Assembly: GCA_031366605.1 (NCBI GenBank)
Contig: JANLOO010000019.1
Coordinates: 1 to 10,037, forward strand
From: CALMEC01 sp031366605
Lineage (GTDB): Bacteria > Actinomycetota > Thermoleophilia > Miltoncostaeales > Miltoncostaeaceae
Reading direction: 5' to 3'
Length of the DNA: 10,037 bases
In this document: piece by piece, positions 1-5,924 of the stretch
Layout of the letters: each line of letters opens with the position of its first letter
Numbering within the stretch: position 1 is the first letter of the stretch
Notes under the pieces: generated by a model
The model's input: only the letters and a program-made list of their open reading frames with translations
Database searches by the model: none
Told to the model about the DNA's origin: nothing
Program-made: the position numbers and the translations under genes

Positions 1-662
1 GTGTACGCAACGAGTTCGCGTGGAGTGCGTTGTGTGTCGATCGGAAGAATGAAACCGTTCGTCCCAGAACCAGCTGATGTCGGAGGGCCACTGTCATATT
101 GCAACTCGACACGCGCAGCACCGTCTGTTGCGATGCCCCAGAGCAGACCGCCCGCGCCATGGGCATCCGTCGCCGCGAGGACGACAACGTGTTCTGACGC
201 CAACGTCTCCCCCAGCGCCGTCCCGTCAAGGCACATGACGTCTCCTCGATCAAGAGAGAAACAGGGCTGGCTGTTTTCTGGGTTGCGCCACGCGAACAAC
301 TGAAGGCCGTTCGCTCGTGCCAGGACTGCGGCCGCCTGCGGATCCGCACCGTTGAGGGCGTGTCTCAAAGAAACGTAACCAGGCAGCGACGCGATGTCCA
401 CCTTCTCACCAGGTGGATCGCCACCACCGAAGAATGACGACAATCCGCCGGTGATCGCCGCCCGTGACTGCGGTATCGACATCGAAACGATGGCTGCGCA
501 CGCTGCCAATGCCGCGCCGAAGGTGCCAACACGCCGTCGCACCTCATGGTGGCGTGCGTTGCTCTCGAGCCTCCCGAGCAGCTCGGCTACTTGGGACGCA
601 TCCGGCTCCAGGCTTCGCTCGTACGCGAACGCTTTCCGAGCGTCGGAATCAAAGGTGCTCAT
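1..662 (-). CDS. Putative anti-sigma factor-like single-pass membrane protein (3' end outside window)
   Basis: The reading frame is open from the ATG at 662 to the window edge: 220 codons are visible and the C-terminus is missing. Residues 1-45 are hydrophilic and probably cytoplasmic. About residues 46-64 (VGTFGAALAACAAIVSMSIP region) form one hydrophobic segment preceded by VRRR, which suggests N-in, C-out topology. The rest is a probably extracytoplasmic domain with two cysteines (about 134 and 144) that could form a disulfide. Its ATG shares an ATGA overlap with the stop of the upstream ECF sigma gene, so the two are co-transcribed and probably translationally coupled. This genomic position is typical of anti-sigma factors, which hold the sigma factor at the membrane. 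I see no zinc-binding H-x3-C-x2-C anti-sigma motif in the N-terminal part, so it is not a recognisable ZAS protein. The anti-sigma role is inferred from context and topology only. Confidence 0.6.
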   Translation of the reverse strand, partial: MSTFDSDARKAFAYERSLEPDASQVAELLGRLESNARHHEVRRRVGTFGAALAACAAIVSMSIPQSRAAITGGLSSFFGGGDPPGEKVDIASLPGYVSLRHALNGADPQAAAVLARANGLQLFAWRNPENSQPCFSLDRGDVMCLDGTALGETLASEHVVVLAATDAHGAGGLLWGIATDGAARVELQYDSGPPTSAGSGTNGFILPIDTQRTPRELVAY

Positions 663-1237
663 GCTGTTTCCTCTTGGGATCTGTTGTCCATCATCTCGGT
701 CCTCCGAAGTGCTGCCAGCGCCCGTGACACGAGTGCCCCAGCCGTTCCACGTCGGCAGTGCAAGACTTTTGCGATGTCTTCCTGAGGCAGGTCGTGTACG
801 TAGCGGAGCACGAGTGCCGCCCGCTGGCGGGGCGGCAACATCCCCATCGCTGCTCGAAGCGCGGCATGGGCCGAACCGAGTTCGGCCAGCTCGCTTGGAG
901 ACGGTCCAGGAGCGGGCTGACTCTCGAGGCGTGGTCCGCTGTCGTCCATGAACTCTCGTGCCGTTCGGTTCCGAAGCGATGTCGCGGTGCGGATACTGCG
1001 TCGCGCGGCGATCCGGTGCGCCCATATCTCGAACTTTTCGGCATCGCGGAGCTTGTGCAGGTTCCGAAGTATTTCCAGCGCAACTTCCTGGGCGACGTCA
1101 TCGACGTCCTGGCGCTGTCGCACGATTCCAGCGGCAGTCCGAGTGCCGATGCGCAGGGCGTGCTCGGCGATCTTTTCCAAAGCCTGATGATCGCCGCTCT
1201 TCGCCTGCGTCACGAGCTCCGTCCAGATTTCAGGCAT
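659..1237 (-). CDS. ECF-type RNA polymerase sigma factor (sigma-70 family)
   Basis: The 192-residue product has the two-domain layout of extracytoplasmic-function sigma factors. Region 2 spans about residues 12-83, with the acidic DVDDVAQEV signature at 44-52 and the W-A-x-R-I-A-x-R helix near 72-80 that contributes to -10 recognition. A variable linker follows (84-128). Region 4 spans 129-180 (LPPRQRAALVLRYVHDLPQEDIA, then a helix-turn-helix CRRGTAGALVSRALAALR) and would read the -35 element. No region 1.1 or 3 is present. ATG 1237 is the first start after an in-frame stop at 1256-1258. It has only a weak purine stretch upstream, while a better Shine-Dalgarno serves a 9-codon ORF overlapping this start. 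The next gene overlaps by 4 nt and is probably its anti-sigma partner. ECF factors usually activate their own promoter; a GGAACC (a common ECF -35 core) lies on the minus strand at 1350-1345, but no clear matching -10 was found. Confidence 0.9.
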   Translation of the reverse strand: MPEIWTELVTQAKSGDHQALEKIAEHALRIGTRTAAGIVRQRQDVDDVAQEVALEILRNLHKLRDAEKFEIWAHRIAARRSIRTATSLRNRTAREFMDDSGPRLESQPAPGPSPSELAELGSAHAALRAAMGMLPPRQRAALVLRYVHDLPQEDIAKVLHCRRGTAGALVSRALAALRRTEMMDNRSQEETA

Positions 1238-1259
1238 CTGGCGTTCTTTGATCGGTCAT
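1230..1259 (-). promoter_or_regulatory. Nine-codon upstream ORF overlapping the sigma factor start
   Basis: ATG at 1259 is preceded by AAGGA (1271-1267) with a 7-nt spacer, the best ribosome-binding site in this intergenic region. The ORF reads MTDQRTPDA and stops at 1232-1230, so the sigma ATG (1237) lies inside it in another frame. Ribosomes ending here could re-initiate a few bases back on the sigma start, which has no good Shine-Dalgarno of its own. It could be a translational-coupling leader or a chance ORF. A single-base sequencing error joining it to the sigma frame is also possible. Confidence 0.35.
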
Positions 1260-1544
1260 TGGCCAGTCCTTGATGGTGGTCGAGTGGTCCATGTGTTGGA
1301 TACGGGCACCGAAGAGCGCAACTTATTGCGATGTGCAACGCGCGGGTTCCTCATGGCGCAAGGATGGTTGGGCGGCGCGTGCCTACCATCGGATGAATAA
1401 CGCGCGGCGGAGCCGAGAACGCCTTGCCCTCGACAAGCGGCGCGCACGCTGAGACCGCCGCGGAGACCGCCTCTTGTGTTATGGGCATCCGCTCAAGGCT
1501 CATTGGGTCAAGTGGCAGGGTCATTGTGTCGACAGAGAGGAGGC
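1260..1544. other. Divergent intergenic region between sigma factor and glycoside hydrolase genes
   Basis: No gene is supported here: the ORFs in it have poor composition and no ribosome-binding sites. It must hold promoters for both flanking genes. On the minus strand GGAACC at 1350-1345 resembles an ECF -35. The stretch around 1316-1342 has GCAAC twice around TTGCGATGTGCAA, a short inverted repeat (TTGC/GCAA). TCATTG occurs at 1500-1505 and 1521-1526, with a third copy at 1551-1556. I could not identify a convincing sigma-70 promoter on either strand. Confidence 0.4.
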
Positions 1545-1604
1545 GTGGCCTCATTGTCCTCCCAGAGTCCCCATGAGCCGACTCCCATGCTCGCCTCACC
1601 GTGA
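1545..1604 (+). promoter_or_regulatory. Short leader ORF overlapping the glycoside hydrolase start (GTGA)
   Basis: A purine-rich GAGAGGAGG (1535-1543) precedes a frame that can start at GTG 1545 (19 codons) or TTG 1554 (16 codons). The frame stops with TGA at 1602-1604, overlapping the hydrolase GTG (1601-1603). The hydrolase start itself has no Shine-Dalgarno. GTG 1545 sits exactly in the 3-nt loop of a GAGGC/GCCTC hairpin (1540-1552). The spacing from AGGAGG to GTG 1545 is too short (1 nt); from GAGAGG it is 4 nt, and from AGGAGG to TTG 1554 it is 10 nt. A coupling leader is plausible but unproven. Confidence 0.35.
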
Positions 1605-3874
1605 GCGACCAACGACCAGCGCAGAAGCGTCGGGGCCTGTTCGCACGCCTCGGTGAGCGTGCCGCCCAGTTCGCGTACATCGGCATTTGGGTGGGGTTGT
1701 TCGTGCTCGCGGGGCTCGTTTCGGCAGGCGCCACGTTCATCCCGTTCTTTCGACCGGATCCGCCCGTCGTGCCTGCCGCCGAGCCGGCGCTCCCACCGGC
1801 GCCTACCCGTATCGTCGAGGCGGGTCTCACGATGCCAGCGAAGGTCATCGGCACCGAGGTACGCCCCGCCGTGAACGGATCGTTCGTACCGATGTTCTGG
1901 GCGGGAGTCAACATGGGCTCGAGCGTGCCTGGCCAGGAGCCGGGGGCCGTCGCGGCAACGCGGCCAGACTACGACCGGTGGTTCGCGGAGATGGACGCGC
2001 TGGGCATCTCGGTGATCCGCATCTACACGATCTTGGGTCCCGCGTTCTATGACGCGCTGCGGGAGCACAACCTCAAGAACCCGGCGAAGCCTCTCTATGT
2101 GCTTCACGGCGTGTGGCTGGCCGATGAGGATCGTTTCTACGTGACGAAGAACGCGTGGACCCCGCATATGGTCGAAGCGCAACGCAAGGAGATCCGTGAC
2201 GCCGTCGCCGCGGCCTATGGTGACGCGGTCATCGAGAAGGTTCCGGGCCACGCCAGTGGGATCTACACCTCGGATATCTCCCCATGGCTTCTGGGATGGT
2301 CGTTCGGGATCGAGTGGGATCCTGATGCTTCGCACGGGACGAACGAGAAGAACCGCGGGATGAAGCCATACGTCGGCAAGTACTTCCGCGCGAAGCCGGG
2401 ATCCTCCCCCATGGAAAGCTGGATCGGCTCGAACCTGGATCATCTTGCCGAACTACAGGCAAAGCGCGGTTGGAGCGTCCCGATCACGTTCACCAACTGG
2501 GCCACGACGGATGCGCTCCACCATCCGGAGGAGCCGTATTTCTCGGAGGACCTCGTCTCGATCGACGCGACCCACATCGAGGTCACCCCGGCGTGGCCGG
2601 CCGGGTACTTCGCGAGCTTCCATGTGTACCCGTACTACCCGGAGTTCTTGCGCTACGCGTACGCGTCCTACCGCCGACCACGCGACGGCAAGATCGACCC
2701 CTACGCCGGCTACCTCCACGCGCTCCGCCAGTACCACAAGGGCATGGCGCTGATGGTGACCGAGTTCGGCCAGCCGACCTCGCTGGGCTGTGCGCACAAA
2801 GGGCCCCTCGGGCGCAACCAGGGCTGCCACCACGAGAAGGAGGCCGCCGCCAACCTCGTCGACATGCTGCGAGACCAGCACGACGAGGGACTCGCCGGGG
2901 GGATGGTGTTCATGTGGATGGACGAGTGGTCCAAGTTCACGTGGAACACCCTTGAGTACGAGCTCCCGGGGAGCCATCGCACCCTCTGGCGCAACGTGTT
3001 CACCAACGAGGAGCACTTCGGGATTCTCGCCGCGGAGCCCGGTCCCCAGGACCTGGTCGTGCTGGACGGCAAGGACGACGAATGGCAGTTCCCGTCGATC
3101 GCAACCGGCACACGGTCGGTCAGGGACGTCTCCGCGACGAGCGACGTCGAGAACGTCTACCTGAGGCTCAAAGTGACCCCGGAGCTGTGGAAGCGCAAAC
3201 GAATCGTGATCGGGGTGGATGCCCGTCCCGGCGGCAACAAGGGTCTGCCGGGGCTGTCGGGTGTGGATCCCGCAGCGGAGATGGCGGTGGTCATCGAACC
3301 GGGCGGTGAGACGCATATGTACCACGCCACATGGATCGACCCCCTGGGAATTCGTTTCGGTGGCCTGTCGGATCCGAGCAGAAACTACATTCCCACGAAT
3401 CCTGCCGACATCAAGCCGGGCAGTGGAAAGTGGTCGCACCTGCGGCAGGTGCTCAGCTATCCCTACGCGCTGCCGTTGACCGGAGTCATACATCCGACCG
3501 AGATTCATGACTCGTCGTTGATGCCATGGGGAACCACGGATCCCGCCAGTCCCCAGTTCGACGATCGCCACCTGATCGACGGGTCGGGGACCGTGCTCGA
3601 GATCGCGCTCCCGTGGTCGATGATGACCTTCGCCGACCCGTCCACGCACCGCTTGTACGTCGTGACGCCGAACCCTGACGACAAGAAGACGATCACGACG
3701 CGCAAGACCACGCGCCTGGGCATCTCCATTGCGGTGGAGGGTCAGCCCCTCCTACGCACGCAGGGCTTCACGTGGAAGGACTGGGACACCGTCCAGTGGC
3801 ATGAGCGTCGCAAGGCCGGCTGGCCGATCCTGCTCAAGGCCTACCAGGAGTACCTGGGGCCCTTCGCGCGCTGA
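1601..3874 (+). CDS. Membrane-anchored clan GH-A-like glycoside hydrolase with C-terminal CBM9/DOMON-like domain
   Basis: The product has 757 residues. A basic N-terminus (KRR, RLGER) and a hydrophobic segment at about 24-48 (IGIWVGLFVLAGLVSAG) look like an uncleaved signal anchor, followed by a Pro/Ala linker to about 75. Residues 90-480 read as a (beta/alpha)8 hydrolase: FWAGVN at the first strand; WSFGIEWDPD, where E238 sits where GH-A enzymes carry the acid/base glutamate; VTEFGQPTS, where E388 fits the nucleophile; and a final-strand MVFMWMDEW. The 150-residue spacing of the two glutamates suits the clan. From about 485, VVLDGKDDEWQ and ENVYLRLKV resemble the start of CBM9/DOMON-type beta-sandwich domains. 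It should act outside the membrane on a polysaccharide, but the substrate is unknown. GTG 1601 is the first start after an in-frame stop at 1574, and later starts would destroy the anchor. No glycosyltransferase is adjacent in this window. The assignment to a precise GH family is open. Confidence 0.75.
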   Translation: MSDQRPAQKRRGLFARLGERAAQFAYIGIWVGLFVLAGLVSAGATFIPFFRPDPPVVPAAEPALPPAPTRIVEAGLTMPAKVIGTEVRPAVNGSFVPMFWAGVNMGSSVPGQEPGAVAATRPDYDRWFAEMDALGISVIRIYTILGPAFYDALREHNLKNPAKPLYVLHGVWLADEDRFYVTKNAWTPHMVEAQRKEIRDAVAAAYGDAVIEKVPGHASGIYTSDISPWLLGWSFGIEWDPDASHGTNEKNRGMKPYVGKYFRAKPGSSPMESWIGSNLDHLAELQAKRGWSVPITFTNWATTDALHHPEEPYFSEDLVSIDATHIEVTPAWPAGYFASFHVYPYYPEFLRYAYASYRRPRDGKIDPYAGYLHALRQYHKGMALMVTEFGQPTSLGCAHKGPLGRNQGCHHEKEAAANLVDMLRDQHDEGLAGGMVFMWMDEWSKFTWNTLEYELPGSHRTLWRNVFTNEEHFGILAAEPGPQDLVVLDGKDDEWQFPSIATGTRSVRDVSATSDVENVYLRLKVTPELWKRKRIVIGVDARPGGNKGLPGLSGVDPAAEMAVVIEPGGETHMYHATWIDPLGIRFGGLSDPSRNYIPTNPADIKPGSGKWSHLRQVLSYPYALPLTGVIHPTEIHDSSLMPWGTTDPASPQFDDRHLIDGSGTVLEIALPWSMMTFADPSTHRLYVVTPNPDDKKTITTRKTTRLGISIAVEGQPLLRTQGFTWKDWDTVQWHERRKAGWPILLKAYQEYLGPFAR

Positions 3875-3920
3875 GCAGCCGCCGATGACGTTTGGCCCGG
3901 CCCGAAGGGCAGGGTCATAG

Positions 3921-3948
3921 GCCGCCCAAGAGCCGCGTCTGAGGCGGC
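3921..3948. terminator. Possible weak bidirectional terminator between convergent genes
   Basis: The hydrolase gene and the recombinase unit converge here with an 84-nt gap. GCCGC (3932-3936) pairs with GCGGC (3944-3948) around a 7-nt loop. Alternatively GCCGCC (3921-3926) pairs with GGCGGC (3943-3948). A second small GCCC-gaa-GGGC hairpin lies at 3900-3910. Neither is followed by a T tract, so termination here is only a guess from position. Confidence 0.3.
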
Positions 3949-3958
3949 GAATAGGTCG

Positions 3959-4987
3959 TCAGGCGACTTTTCGGCGGCTTCTCGGGTGGGCGCGATCGAA
4001 GTCCTCGCGCAGGTGGGCGGCCGTGACGTGGGTGTAGACCTCAGTCGTCACCGGGCTTGCGTGGCCCAGGTGCGCTTGCACGTAACGGATGTCCACGCCG
4101 GCCTGGATCAAATGCGTGCCGCATGAGTGGCGCAGTGCATGCGGAAACACCCGTTGCCCGTCTGCGAGCAGGCCGGCGGCCTCAGCCACCTGCTGCACGA
4201 CCTCCCACACGGCGCCCCGACCGATCCGCCGTCCCCTGACGGTCAGAAACACCGCGTCGGCATCGCGGTGTTTGGACTGATCGCGCCGGGGCGTGCGATC
4301 CGCCGCGCGCAGCTGTGGGCGCCCGACGCCGAGATATGCGTGCAGCGCCACCAAAGCGACCGAGGGAATCGCCACCGCGCGCTGCTTGGCCCCTTTGCCG
4401 TTGACCAGGACATACGGATCCTGGGGATCGTCCACGTGACAATCCGACAGATTGAGCGATGCCGCTTCACTCGCCCGCAACCCCAGGCCGTAGAGCACCT
4501 CGATCAACGCGTGCGTACGGGCGCCCAGCGGACCACCGATCGCCGCGGCGGCATCGCACATCGCGCGCACCTGCGACTGGTCGAGCGCGACGACTTCGCG
4601 GCCCAAGGCGCGGTGGGCATCGACCACGCCGCCCGGCGCCGTCAGGTCGCTGACCGGACTTTCGAGCGCAAACAGACGCGCCCACCACTTGCAGAACGCT
4701 CGGACCCCGGCGACCCGGCGGCGTCGGCTCGACGCCGTGCCCTCCAGACCGTCGCGCCATCCCTGCCACCATGACCGCGGGAGGTCCGCGAGCGCTCGGG
4801 CCGCCGCGCGGGCACCCGGATCATCCTCGACGCCGAACGCCGATGGCGCCCGTTGCGGCGCCACGAAGCCAAGCGCTGCCGCGAGCACGGTCAGATCCCG
4901 TCGGTACGCGCTCCGTGTGTTGATGCTCGATCGAGTGGAGAGGAAGCCCTCGACCAGCGCCCAGTATCCATCGGCGGGGTCGCTCAT
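3959..4987 (-). CDS. Tyrosine recombinase, XerC/XerD-like (second of the tandem pair)
   Basis: The 342-residue product is a phage-integrase-family site-specific recombinase that cuts and rejoins DNA through a 3'-phosphotyrosine intermediate. An N-terminal SAM-like DNA-binding part spans about residues 5-120. The catalytic domain follows and all active-site residues are visible: R171 (GLGLRASEA), K198 (NGKGAKQR), H283 and R286 (FPHALRHSCGTHL), H309 (LGHAS) and the nucleophile Y318 (TEVYTHV). A hydrophilic, basic insertion at about 226-245 (LRAADRTPRRDQSKHRDADA) is longer than in typical Xer proteins. The ATG at 4987 shares an ATGA overlap with the stop of the upstream recombinase, which decides this start over an upstream one at 5326 that would run inside that gene. 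The overlap implies translational coupling and balanced synthesis of the two, as for a hetero-tetramer. Whether this is the chromosomal dif recombinase or serves another site cannot be told from the sequence. Confidence 0.88.
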   Translation of the reverse strand: MSDPADGYWALVEGFLSTRSSINTRSAYRRDLTVLAAALGFVAPQRAPSAFGVEDDPGARAAARALADLPRSWWQGWRDGLEGTASSRRRRVAGVRAFCKWWARLFALESPVSDLTAPGGVVDAHRALGREVVALDQSQVRAMCDAAAAIGGPLGARTHALIEVLYGLGLRASEAASLNLSDCHVDDPQDPYVLVNGKGAKQRAVAIPSVALVALHAYLGVGRPQLRAADRTPRRDQSKHRDADAVFLTVRGRRIGRGAVWEVVQQVAEAAGLLADGQRVFPHALRHSCGTHLIQAGVDIRYVQAHLGHASPVTTEVYTHVTAAHLREDFDRAHPRSRRKVA

Positions 4988-5922
4988 CCGCGCGGGTGCC
5001 CCCGTTTGAGCGCCTGCTGCATCGCCCGCGTCGTGACGCCCGTGTAGCGCTGCGTGGTCGCGAGGCTGCCATGACCCAGAACCTCCTGAACCACGCGCAA
5101 GTGCGCCCCGTCCTCGCCACCGGGTCCTTCCAGCAGATGGGTGGCGGTCGCGTGCCGCAGCAGGTGCGGGCCACCGCCGCGGCCGGCCCGGCGCAACTGT
5201 GCGGCCACGACCCGGTACACCGTGCTGCCATCGAGCGGCTCGCCGGAGCGTGACACGAACACACGCGCCCGGACCGCGGGTTCGAGACGACCCTGCGTCA
5301 GACGCGGCCGCCCCTCGGCCAACCACGTGCGCAGCGCGTCGACCGAGGGCTCGGTCAGCGGCACCGTCCGTGCCTTACCGCCCTTGCCGACGATCCGCAC
5401 CATCTCATGCTCAAAATCGACGCCGGCCAGGGTCAGATCACAGGCCTCCTGGCGACGCAGACCGCTGCCATAGAGCACCTCGACGAGCGCGTGGTTACGC
5501 AGGGCCAGCGCCCGTGTGACCACCCCCGGCTCACCGTCGATGCCGGCGGCAGTCCGATCGACGACGGTTGCGGCCTCGGATTGTGACAAGCGGGGCACGG
5601 GACGTTCGATCAGTTTGGGCAGGTCGACCAGGTCGCCCGGAGAACGGTTGGGCGGATAGAGCGGCGCAAGCCATTCGCGCGCCGCGACAACCGCCCGCCG
5701 CCGCGTCGTCGGCGCCCATTCCAGGTCCCTGAAGCAGGCATCGAGCGCCGATGGCGTGATGCGTTCCGGTCCGGCCACACCCTGTGCCGCCAGCCACCGC
5801 GCCAGCCGCCTGCAGTCACCCAGATACTGCTCACGCGTACGCGGGGCAAGCTCACGACGACGGGCGCCCTGACGCGAGAGCCGGTCCTCAAAATCCTGTA
5901 GCGACGACTCCCAGGGATCCAC
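4984..5922 (-). CDS. Tyrosine recombinase, XerC/XerD-like (first of the tandem pair)
   Basis: The 312-residue product has about the usual Xer length (near 300). The N-terminal core-binding domain spans about residues 5-95 (RTREQYLGDCRRLARWLAAQG). The catalytic domain carries R156 (YGSGLRRQEA), K180 (GKGGKARTVPL), H253 and R256 (PHLLRHATATHLL), H284 (LGHGS) and the nucleophile Y293 (QRYTGV), so it should be active. About four extra residues (GPGGEDGAH) lie between THLLE and LRVVQEVLGH compared with common Xer proteins. Translation starts at GTG 5922, with AAGAGG as ribosome-binding site inside the last codons of the kinase gene, whose stop is only 2 nt upstream. It overlaps the next recombinase by 4 nt. 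It is homologous to that neighbour (shared ALVEVLYG-GLR block), so the pair may derive from an old duplication or be a XerC/XerD pair. Actinobacterial xerC and xerD usually lie apart, which makes this tandem notable. Confidence 0.88.
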   Translation of the reverse strand: MDPWESSLQDFEDRLSRQGARRRELAPRTREQYLGDCRRLARWLAAQGVAGPERITPSALDACFRDLEWAPTTRRRAVVAAREWLAPLYPPNRSPGDLVDLPKLIERPVPRLSQSEAATVVDRTAAGIDGEPGVVTRALALRNHALVEVLYGSGLRRQEACDLTLAGVDFEHEMVRIVGKGGKARTVPLTEPSVDALRTWLAEGRPRLTQGRLEPAVRARVFVSRSGEPLDGSTVYRVVAAQLRRAGRGGGPHLLRHATATHLLEGPGGEDGAHLRVVQEVLGHGSLATTQRYTGVTTRAMQQALKRGHPRG

Positions 5923-5924
5923 CG

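Noticed and set aside
1508..2443. 311-codon open frame on the minus strand
   Set aside because: It is antisense to the hydrolase N-terminal half including its membrane anchor codons. It has Arg/His/Asp-rich shadow composition.
2453..3649. 398-codon open frame on the minus strand
   Set aside because: It is antisense to the glycoside hydrolase, has His/Val/Arg-rich composition typical of a shadow frame, and shows no motif.
4127..4774. 215-codon open frame on the plus strand inside the recombinase gene
   Set aside because: It is antisense to a recombinase with a full catalytic set and has no family signature of its own.
4988..5326. In-frame upstream extension of the second recombinase
   Set aside because: The extension would overlap the first recombinase by 340 nt and reads as Arg-rich noise. 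The ATGA start at 4987 is far better supported.
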